Assembly: GCA_905331475.1 (NCBI GenBank)
Contig: CAJNYU010001115.1
Span: 186,001 to 250,000 of the forward strand
Reading direction: 5' to 3'
Source of the DNA: Rotaria socialis
Lineage: Eukaryota > Rotifera > Eurotatoria > Philodinida > Philodinidae
Length of the DNA: 64,000 nucleotides
Under the pieces are notes generated by a model. It ran no database searches and was not told the origin of the DNA. It saw only the letters and a program-made list of their open reading frames with translations. Positions 50,804 to 61,719 of the stretch are shown here, in pieces. Both the position numbers and the translations under genes were made by a program. The first letter of the stretch is position 1. Every line of letters begins with the position of its first letter.

Positions 50804-52525
50804 TTTTCTGTTTTGAAAAGCTTGTTAAAAAGGATGGACGATTTTTAACGTAGTGCTGACGTTTTGGAAGAATTATATTGGCTATTGAAGATATTCAACA
50901 GAATTTTATTTAATTATTATTTGATTTTTTCAATCAAAAAAAAACGAAAAAAATGAATTAAAATCATACATCTCATAGAGCAGAATCTATAGTATATGAA
51001 GTATAGATGTCATTGCAGTCTCTGTGATGAGGAGTCACACGTTGTTATGGTTGAGAATTGTAAAATGGAAGCCAGAGTTATTCTTATTTTTCAATTGCGT
51101 GGTTGATTGGAATAAAACGTTTTATTATATGAGCGTAATATGGAAATAAAAGATAAAACGAGTAAGTATTTTATCACTTTCTTGCGTTTTATTCAATACA
51201 AAAGACAGGTACAATTGAAGAAAATGGCATCTGTTGTTCTATAACACCAGACATGACTTTGATTTTTTTTCAAATTTACAGCCTACTGCTCATGCACAAA
51301 CTGTAATAAGTAATACCCAGGTCGTTTATTCCTACAATCGGATTCAATTGGATTTGAAAACGGGTTGCATCGGATCTTACGTGAAAACCGACAAGAACCA
51401 ACAGATTCCGTCGGTTTCGTAGGATCGGAATCCGATACCATCCGATCGTATCCTACTATGGAATCCGATGCGCAAAAAAGCCTGCTATAGTCAACCTCTA
51501 AAAAGCTTTTTTCGCGCTAAATAGAATTTTGACATTTTTTAAAATTCTTCCGTCAAAAGCTCTGAAACCCTGAATCCAACTGGATTTCCTCGGTTAGTAG
51601 GATGTTTTAGGATCCGATAGAATCCGTCGTCGGATGAGTCGACCTGGGTAGAGAGATAAAAGTAGCATCCAATGCGCATACTTCCTTTTCAAAGATTTTT
51701 AATAAAAGAAAGAATAACATTAGAAGATTGTGTCTCTAGCAAAAGTGGTTCCGATGAGTTTAAGACTAATTTTAATTAGACATTCATTAATACGCAATTC
51801 GTGCTGCTAGAGATTTTCTTCAAGATTTCGAATATTCAATCGCAAGCGTTTCTATCGAAGTGACCGCTGTGTGCATTGGCTATAGTTTGCATGCTTCATT
51901 AATAAAATATTCGTAACTATTCAAATAAGTTAATTTTTAAAAGCTTTTCTTACATTTTCCGGCTTTAAAAATAAATAGATACGTCATCAGTGCAAGAATC
52001 TGTCGTTTTTCTGCTTACGACTATATTCCAAATAATATTCTCTACTGATAAAGCTGTTTCAATCAGGTTTTCTACGATGCAGTCGTTGATCAAATATATA
52101 TCTAATCGATAGTTCTATTTATCTTGACAAAATCAATATTTGCTAGATATATATATATTGGTATTTGAGAAATAATTAAACGGAATTTATCAGCATGGGA
52201 TTTTTGTGCATATGGATTGCCAAAAAAAACATTTGAGCTTGTTAATTATTGTTTCTACTTATGTGACAGATGATAATATTAATCTACAATGAGAATTTTT
52301 ATTTTTCTTGATTACATCACTAAATAATGAATTGAGAATAATTCTTTTGCTAATGAAGTAGCTCTCCGATGTCACTGAAAAAAAGGAAACATGACACGTC
52401 TATCGATTTGTGAAATATAGAAATACTGGATATATTAAATTTTATATATTTAGCGGAAACGAAACTCTTTCGTCTAAAGCCATTGCATGAAAGCTCTAAC
52501 AAGGGTCAAACAGCATTTTATCGTA
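50804..52525. other. Intergenic between divergent GANAB and TTC29
   Basis: This divergent promoter region carries the MITE at 51314-51650. Elsewhere I see only AT-rich sequence. Confidence 0.55.
51314..51650. mobile_element. Tc1/mariner-like MITE (non-autonomous)
   Basis: A TA at each end (51314-51315 and 51649-51650) flanks exact inverted ends CCCAGGTCG and CGACCTGGG. The match continues with mismatches for about 35 bases on each side through CGGATTCAATTGGAT and its partner CGGATTCTATCGGAT. The interior (about 333 bases) is studded with GGAT/ATCC words in both directions and codes for nothing convincing. TA duplication and short inverted ends suit a Tc1/mariner-derived miniature element; no transposase is present. 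Confidence 0.65.
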
Positions 52526-54152
52526 ATGTCATCTTGCCCAGTAAAACTTACAAAGAAAAACATAAAGTTTGTGAAAAATCTAATTCGCTTCGTTATTTTA
52601 TTTATCTATGTTCTAGCTTCCATTAAATCAAATAAAAAATGCTGCAACAGCCTATGAAGAACAGACAACACTTCAAAAAGAAGATACTGAAAGGTCTCTC
52701 ATTGGAAAAAACAAAACATAGTCTAATCAATTTAGTTGTTTTTAAATTAGATTTCGAAGTTCATTACAACGTCAATTATCGATCGATATGCTTCGCCAAG
52801 GTTATCATCATTCATTTCGTGAAGGATGTGCTATATTAGCATGGCAAAAAGAGGATCGAGAGCGATTAGGAGCTGAACATCCACTTCATGAACGACCATT
52901 ACTTGATGGTGAACCTGATAAATTACGTTTTCTTTGTTTATATCTCAATAAAGCTGAAGAAGCCGAACGACGATGTAATCATTGTTTTATTCTGTAAAAA
53001 AAAAACGGAACAGGAAATAAACTGAATCTATTTTAGGTCAATATTCAAATATGTATCATAGTTATCTTGAATTAGCATCGTTCTTTTTAAAGAGTGACGA
53101 TCGTTGGCTTTCTGATTCATTCTATGAAAAATGTTTATCTGTTGCTCAAACATACCAACAACTTGATCCACAATTAGCAGCCGAGGCTCATCTCAATGTT
53201 GGTTTAGCATATGAACGACGAGGTAGAACAAATATTTAAACAAGTAATCGTAACAATAATTCACGAAAAATTCCTCTAGGTGATTTAGCAAAAGCATTGC
53301 ATAGTTTTATCAGGTATCGTCAATTGAGCGAAGATTTTGAACGATTAAAATCCGATGCAAGTCTTCAATTAACACGTTTATACATGAAATTAGCTGAACG
53401 TCGAACTGATAATCAATCACTGCAATTTGTTCTTAAAGCCTATGAAGCTTCAGCGCAAAGTAAAATTTTGATAGAAAATAAAAAGCTAAGGAATTATTTT
53501 CTCGCCGCTTATTTTTTTAGGCAGCGATAGAAAAATAGAAAATGAAACAAGTTATAAATTAGGTCAAGCTTATCTCGAACATGGAAATGTTGATTCAGCT
53601 TTGAAATATCTTCATAAATATTATGATTATTGCGAACAAGTGAATGACGATGAAGGTTTTGGTCAAGCAAGTGAAGCATTAGCGATTTGTTATCAAAAGT
53701 AATTTTGATTCGATGATGAAATATTTAGTTCTAATTTCTTTTTTATAGGAAAGCTAACGTAGAAAAAAGTACAGAATACTTAACAAAATATTTACAAAAA
53801 GTCTCCGATAAGGAAGGTGATATACAATACGCAAGAGCATGCAGTGCTCTTGGTTTTATATATAATACTTTGGTAAAAATAAAAATTGAAATTTTAATTC
53901 CTAAAATAACATTTCTGTTCTCTTATTCAGAGCCAATATGATTCAGCTATTCAATCATTAAGCAAAGCTTATAGTATATCGTTAGCTAATAGTCATGGAG
54001 ATATTGATCGTAATCGAGTGTTGTTCGGAATTGCGCATGGATTAAAATTGCGACCGTATTTCAATGATCATATTGATCGAATGAAGACAAAAGAATTGCT
54101 TCAATGGAAATGTACAAGGCATGAAAGTTTTTTAACAAAACCAAAACCTTAA
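52526..54152 (+). CDS. TTC29: Tetratricopeptide repeat protein 29 (axonemal)
   Basis: Exons 52526-52540, 52617-52693, 52751-52974, 53037-53222, 53280-53459, 53521-53698, 53749-53872 and 53931-54152 join to 401 residues (human 475). The block LSIDMLRQGYHHSF matches TTC29 ICVDMLRDGYHKSF, followed by ERPLLDGEPDKLRFLCLYLNKAEEAER and a series of TPR helices (WLSDSFYEKCLSVAQ, AEAHLNVGLAYERRGDLAKAL, YKLGQAYLEHGNVDSALKYL, ARACSALGFIYNTL). TTC29 works in cilia and flagella and is linked to dynein or intraflagellar transport in sperm tails. The small first exon (ATG TCA TCT TGC CCA) is chosen by phase; the donor GTCTCT at 52694 is unusual. It is divergently arranged from GANAB. Confidence 0.9.
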
Positions 54153-55065
54153 ATTTTTGACCTGTTTTTGCTTCTCTTTTTTTATCGATCATTTAAAAAA
54201 AGAATAGATAATGTTGAATATGAAGAAATTACTTGTAATTTAGCGTGTTCAACAAAAATACATCGAAATCTATTACATAAAATCTCATATTTTTCTGAAT
54301 AAATATACTAAAATAATATCAAAAAATTTGATTATTTTCTTAACTAATAAGATATGGGTTTAACGAGAAGTTCTTCTTATTCCAAGTGCAAAGAAATAAT
54401 GAGAGAATTCTTCATGAAGCGTTGAATCTTTGAAATGTTGGAAAATAATTTTCTTTTCTTTTGCATAAAACAAATATTTTCAACAATAGATAATGTTTTT
54501 TTTCTTTTCTAATGAAATTTTTAAGTTTGTCCTTCAAAATCGATCCATGTTAAGCTGTAAAATTCAACATAGCTCTTCGTGATTGGATGCCAGCAATGGC
54601 AAGCTAATTAAGGCAAAAACTGTCAGCAAATGTTAACTATTTGATGCTTTCTATAGTAGTGAACTTACCACAACCTTTAAACTAAAAGCAAATAAAAAAT
54701 GTAGCATGAAATTCGACAAAAAAGGATTTCCTCTTGTCAAATCAGCTACTCCTAATCTTGATTTGATAAAAGTTCTATTAGAGCATCGTGAAATATCTAT
54801 CTGACAGTTTTCACAGGGTCTGTTGCTCTCAGTTTGAACCATCGATTTCTAGTTTAACTTCTAAACGCATGGAAAAAAGATTCTATTTCTATTGTGTGTT
54901 GTGTTGTATTCTAGTATAAATTATTAGCAATAAAAACATTGAAAATTATACCGACTGTGTCTAGTTTTTTTTATATAAAAATAACCAATACAAACGTTTT
55001 GCGGCTAGCAGAAGAGAAAAAAAAACAAATAAGAAACTAAGATGCGTACACGAGAATAATATTTG
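54153..55065. other. Intergenic between convergent genes
   Basis: This is the 3' flank of TTC29 and of the two-pass membrane gene. A/T-rich, no gene seen. Confidence 0.55.
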
Positions 55066-55575
55066 TCAAGTATTATTAATAGGGTTATTTATCACCGTGT
55101 CATTCTTGATCGATGACTCGACTACAACTTTATGAATTTCTATACTAGATATTATTGTTCTGCACGTTGAAGCTGCGGCTGATGCAGAAAATGCAGTTGT
55201 ATGTGCCATGTCAGATGATTTAGTATACGCAGGAATTGATATAATATTTGGCGGTTTAGGCTGAGGAGCGTCATTATGAACAGGTGTAACATGACTTCGA
55301 TAGATCCAATTATTATAGCAGATATCCAATTTACCATAGTAATGTACAATTTTAGAAAGAAAACAAACAGCACCAAAACCGATAAAACAAATACCAATAT
55401 ATTTCGTAGTTTTAACTTCATTTAAAACGCCGACAACAATGAGAATAGTTCCAGTTACTAATAATATAGAACCAAAAGTAAGCCATGGCTGAAAGAATTT
55501 ATTCGTGTATGATACACCACGCGAATGCATCGGTGCTACCATCATATTACGAGCTCGACTATTTAGGAAGAGCAT
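55066..55575 (-). CDS. Two-pass membrane protein of unknown function
   Basis: The 169-residue frame starts at an ATG just after a strong acceptor (TTTTTTTTACAG), so a 5' UTR intron is likely. Residues 31-52 (WLTFGSILLVTGTILIVVGVL) and 59-78 (YIGICFIGFGAVCFLSKIVHY) are membrane segments joined by a short charged loop (NEVKTTK). The N-terminus is short and basic; the tail of about 90 residues is Pro/Ser/Ala-rich without a known motif. The hairpin layout recalls small vertebrate TMEM proteins such as PIRT-like ones, but I cannot assign a family. The real-gene call rests on frame length, the splice acceptor and composition. Confidence 0.6.
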   Translation of the reverse strand: MLFLNSRARNMMVAPMHSRGVSYTNKFFQPWLTFGSILLVTGTILIVVGVLNEVKTTKYIGICFIGFGAVCFLSKIVHYYGKLDICYNNWIYRSHVTPVHNDAPQPKPPNIISIPAYTKSSDMAHTTAFSASAAASTCRTIISSIEIHKVVVESSIKNDTVINNPINNT

Positions 55576-58500
55576 TTTTGGCTGTAAAAAAAACGTTTTA
55601 ATTACATCAAATAAATGCCTTTGATTATTCTTAAAAAAACAGCATATTTGATATATTATTTTTAGTTCTGATATCAAATACGATAAAACCTAACAGATCA
55701 ATGAAAAGATTTATTCATTGATTTTTCCTACTAAGGATAAAAAGAACATGTTAAATAAGACATTCAATTTCTATCGTACTCAGCACTCTTGAAAATAAGT
55801 AAAGAGATATGTTTCTGTTCGTTTATCATAGTTAGAAAATAAAGAAAAGAGAAATGAGAAAAGGAAAAACCGTAGAAGTCTGGTAGCAGTTAAAAGATAG
55901 CTTGTCTGAATCAAAAAATACTGATGTTAAGCGGCATTAACTGAAGAGAAAAATGACAACGTAGAAAGAGTAGAAAACGGAAAGCAGCAGTATACTTCAT
56001 ATCACAACCGGAAAAAAGAACACAGTAGGTTATTCTTCGTGATATACACATATTAATTATGATAAATTAAATTTATCGCAGGCTTGTTGTTTCTTATAAT
56101 TTATGAGATTCTAAAGAAATGGCTAATTAACCCTTTCCGGCCCGCTGTTTGAAAATTGCCGTACCCCTCTAGGGGAAAATGTTGCCATATGGCAACACCG
56201 GGCCGGAAAGGGTTAATTGAGCAAAAACAAAAAATCATGATAAAACATGTAGATAATGACTAGTTTTAGAAATTGTCTGACAACGTATCGAAGTATTTTA
56301 ATTAATTTTTAATCAATACGAAAATTTCATTTATATGAATACATTATTTAATAGAAAATAACTAATTTATACTTGGGCAATTGAATTTGAAATAAAGAAT
56401 TAATTGACAACAATAGTTTCCTTTGAATGTTTTTTACTTGCTAAGACAAGTCGACAACGAAAGTCATGGAGTCGAAATGGATGGCTCGTTATTCTTTGTA
56501 GATTCTAAAATATAAGAATAAAGATAGAAAATGTACTGAATTAGACGCTTGTTTGTCCTTTTAAATACGATTGCCGATAATTTTGCATTCAACCAAATAG
56601 GCTGACAGTGATTTTTATCTATTGCTTAATTGATTCATAACGAATCAGGTAACAGGATGTTCGCATGTCGTCTCATTCTAAATTATTTATCCTGGGTATA
56701 CGAGCAACATCGTTAGCAGAAGATCGTTGAGTCAAAGTCGAGAAACGTGATACTCCACCTCGAAGTCACTAGTCTTGCAAAACGCTTGAATGAGCCACAT
56801 GCGTGCTGCATATCATCTAATGGACTATTGATGAATTGTAAAATATAGAATAGACAGGAAATCAAAAGTCAGGATCTAATTGCGTATAGCGACTTGCAAG
56901 ATCAATTCAATAATGAGATTGTTTGTTGTTGTAAAAATAGAAAATCAAATCTCGATGCGTCAAACAGAATTAAGATTTCGGGATTAGTATTCTAAAGGTT
57001 TAATAGTCAATCGACTCCAAGAAACTATCCAATCATTGAGTTTCTTCATAAAAAACATATTTACTTATTTTCAAAATGATAATAGGCTTTACACGATACA
57101 GTGTTGAAGATCATTTTGTTCGCACGAATTTACTGAATAATGCAGAGAGCCAGTTTGAGTTTATCATAATCTCAAATAGAAAATCGTCTGTGTGCTCGTG
57201 GTTTTTATTATATTATTCATTTCAAGTGCGAATATTGTTGTCGAGAAGCAGTTAATCTGATTCATAAAAACTCATAAAACGACAGTTAAGTGAGTCGAAG
57301 AGAAGTAAAGTATGATTTGGCAAACGCTATGGTTCGTAGATCATAAGAATTGTCGTTGTTGTATGGAAAAAAGCTCTATAGAATCCTTAATTCTCAATTA
57401 TTTCGAAGTAGAGTGTGAGCGTTGTACTATTGAATATCGACTGAAAGTAAAATATAATTCATGACTTGAATGTTGTTACTTATAGACTGGCTTTGGAAGC
57501 TTAATTACGTATGCATTTATCATGAAATGCATTTTGACAACCTGTGAAAACTAATCAAGTCAAGTAATTTCCCATAGAACGCTCGTCACGCTATCTGCTA
57601 TTGTGTTTTGCTGGACAAAAAGGGCTTTAAGCGTAAATAATTTAAATTTTCTCAGTTTTGAAAATTACTCTGTACGAAGAAGAGACGTTTACGGTTTCAC
57701 ATACGCCCCGGTTTTTATCAGACAGTTCGCTTCCAAGAAAGATGCATCATCATCATGATATATTGATGTCATATGGTCGAAGATTTTATCTGTCAATTTT
57801 ATTCTAAAGACTCATTTGTGTAGACATTTTGCGTTGGCTCAAACTTGACGTTGTTTTTCATCGTAATCTAAAAATCGATGATCTTTGAGAATGAGATCAT
57901 TTTGTTGAACAGCTATTTGAGAACTAACGACATTATAAAAATGTGAAAGGAAAATCAGTAGTTTTCTATTGATATATCATTCTTCGATATGAACTCACGG
58001 AAACCGCTAGGCCTAATTCAAAATTTGAGTTCAATCACAAAATGACTGGCACGATAGAAATCCAGCTGTGATCTTCTAACCTATTTGAACATACTAAAAA
58101 TATAAATATTTAATGTCCGAGTATCGAAAAAACTCCATGAAAGACGAGAGAATATTTTATTTTTCCTTGATGTAAACAATTCATACTGTTATGTATCTAA
58201 TGGATATTGATTTTGCTTTCGGTCATTTGAAATATGATAGTCGACGATTGGTATACGTATAATGCTGATAAAGATTTTAGATTGATTCGGAAAGTGAGAT
58301 GTTGTTTATTATATGACTAGAAAAATTTAATCTACAGTAAATAAAGTATGTATCGTTCAAGCGAATATTCTTTTTGTAAGAATTCTGATAACATTGCAAG
58401 AACTTGGTTGTGTTGCAAAATTTTAAAAATCTACTAAAATCTGCGGAAAACAATTAAACCACAGTGAATTCCTTCTTTTTCCCGTACCAACGCAATTTGT

Positions 58501-58762
58501 GTGATCGTTATCAAATACATGATACTTCACAAGGACGAATCATGTCCGAATGTGTTTTTCAACAGATACTTCTCGTTTCAATTTTGAGAAGAAAAAGAAT
58601 GCAATTAGGAAACAGAAATAAAATTACGATGTATATGCACGTGAAAACTCAACAAATCATGACTATTGGTCAAATGCTCGCGTAGAAATCTTTCTCTGGT
58701 CAATAACATACGAACAAAATTTTAGTTAGATTTATTTTGAAAGCAAAATAAATACATTATAG
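55576..58762. other. Intergenic, 3.2 kb, with a tiny MITE
   Basis: A short piggyBac-type MITE lies at 56127-56216. The remainder is AT-rich with no supported gene. Confidence 0.55.
56127..56216. mobile_element. Miniature piggyBac-type element (TTAA-flanked MITE)
   Basis: Both ends read TTAACCCTTTCCGGCCCG (56127-56144) and its exact reverse complement (56199-56216), a perfect 18-bp terminal inverted repeat beginning with TTAA-CCC as in piggyBac ends. Only 82 bases lie between the TTAA target copies. The centre holds a perfect 18-bp palindrome, TGTTGCCAT plus its complement, at 56180-56197, and a CCCC/GGGG stem at about 56164-56175. It has no coding capacity. The perfect ends suggest a young insertion or selection on structure. 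Confidence 0.8.
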
Positions 58763-59395
58763 TTATGATCGTTGACATGTAACTATTGCATTGTAATCAT
58801 TTTGATATTTCGAACGTAAATCTTTTTGTTCGATAGGATGAACAGAAAATTTCTTCTCTATTAATTTTTCATGAAATTCATCGACCAATCGACGAATACC
58901 AACATTGCGTAGTTCATAGCAACATAATAATGATGTTTGAGAATTTTCCGGGCACAAATTACAAATTGTTTTTATTAATTCATCTAATTCAATTGAATGA
59001 TAAACACAATTGGCAACAATAACAAAATCAAGATTTTGAAAATAATCCTCTTTTTCATTGATATCATCACCCCAAAATAATGTTTTACCTTGCGCTGTTC
59101 CTGTAAGCATATTTTGATTCTTTTTGATATTAAAATCAATCAATTCAAGATATTCTTCACGGTCAGTTAAAGTAACATTTCCACCTAATGCACATAATTG
59201 TAATCCAACAATGCCAGTACCGCTACCTATTTCAACGATACGCTTGTTTTTAAATCGATCAAACATATGATCATAACAATATTCAGCTAAACATATTGCT
59301 GATTCCCAACACCAACTACCAACTGAACCAATTTTCGTTTGATAGATTTCTAGTGGTTCATCATGTTCATTCAATAGAGTCGTCAAAGGAAACAT
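58763..59395 (-). CDS. VCPKMT: VCP lysine methyltransferase (METTL21D-type)
   Basis: From the ATG at 59395 this single-exon frame gives 210 residues (human 229). VCPKMT trimethylates a lysine of the AAA ATPase VCP/p97 using S-adenosylmethionine. The text follows the human protein: GSVGSWCWESAICLAEY, the SAM motif VEIGSGTGIVGLQLCALGG (54-72), VTLTDREEYLELIDFNIKKN, GKTLFWGDDI, LLCCYELRNVGI and a C-terminal DLRSKYQNDYNAIV. At 129-132 the family D-C-x-Y motif reads N-C-V-Y. The frame is open upstream to an ATG at 59566 (57 more residues without similarity), so the start is uncertain; I use the one fitting the family length. Other METTL21 proteins are the alternative, but the CCYE...G block favours VCPKMT. 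Confidence 0.83.
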   Translation of the reverse strand: MFPLTTLLNEHDEPLEIYQTKIGSVGSWCWESAICLAEYCYDHMFDRFKNKRIVEIGSGTGIVGLQLCALGGNVTLTDREEYLELIDFNIKKNQNMLTGTAQGKTLFWGDDINEKEDYFQNLDFVIVANCVYHSIELDELIKTICNLCPENSQTSLLCCYELRNVGIRRLVDEFHEKLIEKKFSVHPIEQKDLRSKYQNDYNAIVTCQRS

Positions 59396-60118
59396 ATGAC
59401 TTTCAAATACATTTAAATAGCAAATTTTTAATTTGGCCATGAATGAATAGCTCGTCCTTGGAGTTGATAAGGAAATAACAATCTTATAAGAATATGCATC
59501 CATTGCCGTTTTTCTCTTATCCAATCGTAGCATACGCAGATAGAACTGCAATATAGAGGATGACATAATCCACAATTCATTTACGCATCGTGGCAAAGAA
59601 AAACATAGAAGCCTTATGTTTGATTATCACACAAGAATCATTCATTCCGGTGGGTGAAAAAAGGATGCGATTAATTATTTTGTCAAAGAATGTCTAGATT
59701 ATGTATCATCTATAGTGATTCATAAAGACCAAAAAAAAATAGGAAAATGAATTCCTGAATAGGATTTCTATGCAATGAAAAATAACATTTGAACGAGTAA
59801 ACACTCGAACTTCCTTTACTAAATATTTTTATTTCGAACAAATATAGGAAATAATTCCTAAAGAAGAATAACGAAAATAAAATCAACGAAATGATCTTAT
59901 CTTCAAATTTGCTAACTATTGAAAATAAACTTTCAATTATAAAAATACAGGAAAAAAAAACTTAATAGAGTATCTAATCTGTTATAATAAATTTTTCAAA
60001 ACGAAAAAACGCCTATTAGCATTGCTTCAATATGGCATTGATTCCTTTGTCACACCATGTTGCGTTAATTGTGTGTGTAAATCTTCTATATTGTCTAATC
60101 AATCAAAAATTCAAAGTA
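59396..60118. other. Intergenic between two - strand genes
   Basis: It includes the possible N-terminal extension of the methyltransferase (to 59566) and the 3' flank of the next gene. Nothing else seen. Confidence 0.5.
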
Positions 60119-61719
60119 TTACAAGCGTCCTATGGGAAAAAAACGATAGTTCTCACTTCCTTGGTCAATAGGTTGCTCATTCCATTCATAAGAATGCGTC
60201 GATGATAATGTGTCATCGGAAAGATTATCATATGAAGAAGCATTCTTTTTATGATCTATTTCATTATAAACAGCGTTGACCGTGGTATGATTATCAATTG
60301 AATTTTGTTCATAGGGAACCGTTGTAAATTTTTTTTGTGTTTCACGATTGATTAACAACGGTGGCGACTAAATAAAGTCTAGTGGTGATGATTACTATGA
60401 TTCACAAAAAACAAGAGTAACATACAATATCTTCTGTAATGCCGAGTTCTCTCGCTTGTGCAATTAAATCCTTAGGATCAAGTAAAGAATTTCCAAAACG
60501 TGTCAAATAGCTTTGAGGATTTTCAGGTGTAACACCCTGTCGTTCGACTTGACGAACAACCTTAACTGGTACTGGGTCATATCTGAAAGGAGCGAAGATT
60601 ATTTTTAAAAAAAATAAGAGAAGAGAGTTTGTTTATTTTTTGTTTACGTAATGATGACATTTCTCGATGGTGGGTATGGTTTGGATGGTTCTGCTCGTTG
60701 AACAATAACTTGACGTTTTTGTGCAATAGATTCGTAAGGTATCCAACGTTCAATAATAATATCTTGTGGTTTCGGTGGTAGTGGAGCCATTCTTTCGATG
60801 ACCACTGATCGTGGTGGAGGTGGAAGAGGAGGAAGAGTTTTTGTTACAAATTGAGCTAATTAAAAATGAGAGAAGCATATTGATATCAAATAAATTCGTA
60901 AAGACAAAAGATCTACTTGTCATCAGCTCAGGCACTCGTGGTGGTTTTTCACGAAGAATAATAGGTGGTGGTGGTGAAGGAGCTGGTTGAGGATGTTGCC
61001 GAATAATCTATAGGGCGGCAAAAAAAAGATTATTCCCTATGAATAAAATGTAGATTTCAACTTACCAGCGGTGGTGGTGGCGGTGGTTGAGGTGCGCGCA
61101 CCTCACGAATAATCAGCGGGCCAAGTGGAACCGGTGGTGGTTTCAAAAATTTAATCGTTATATTTTGCTTGTATACAAGCGGAGCAATCATTTGTGGTTT
61201 TTTTATTAGTTCCGGATTCGGATCCTCATAGAGTCGTCGTGCACGAACCAATGTTTCATAATCCATTGTAGAATTGATTTCTTCAGGTTCCATTTCATTG
61301 GGTTCCTGTTCGTTTTCTATAGGATCTTGATGGTGAAAGCCGAAACTAACTGTAATTTCATCGGTTGAATCCGATTGTGCTCTAGTTCGATAATCTTGGT
61401 CAGCTCCTGGTAATAGTTGACTCCAATTTTGTATGATACTATCATCATGACTAGCATCCGGTACTGCTTGAAGATCTATAGTTGCTGTTTGATATTCTTT
61501 ATCGAAATGAACCGCTTGTGTATCATCAAAATCAGGTGATTTCGAATATTCATTTGATAAAGACGATAATTTACGTGCTTTAGAAGATAATTCTTTACTT
61601 GTTTGTTTAATTACAGAATCACTATTCACTGTCACTTGATCGTCTTCGTCTAGCAGGGATATAACACTTCCTTGCCGATGAGAATATTCATTGTCACCAT
61701 GAGAAGAAATAGAAGACAT
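60119..61719 (-). CDS. Proline-rich protein with repeated I-I-x-E-R segments, possibly cytoskeletal
   Basis: Exons 61719-61066, 61007-60917, 60855-60648, 60582-60426 and 60367-60119 join to 452 residues. The first 180 residues are acidic and Ser/Asp/Glu-rich. A middle part repeats hydrophobic-charged blocks between prolines: PLIIREVRAP, IIRQHPQPAP, PIILREKPPRVPE, SVVIERMAPLPPKP, DIIIERWIPYESIAQKRQ, VIVQRAEPSKPYP, NVIITYDPVPVKVVRQ. Then comes a folded-looking block NPQSYLTRFGNSLLDPKDLI and a polar tail. Val/Ile-Glu-Arg-Pro repeats recall articulin/alveolin-like cortical proteins, but I cannot name a family, so this is descriptive only. Splice sites and phases are all consistent. Confidence 0.7.

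Noticed and set aside
59396-59596. N-terminal extension of the methyltransferase
   Set aside because: The frame is open, but the residues lack similarity to the family and the most upstream start codon is not ATG.
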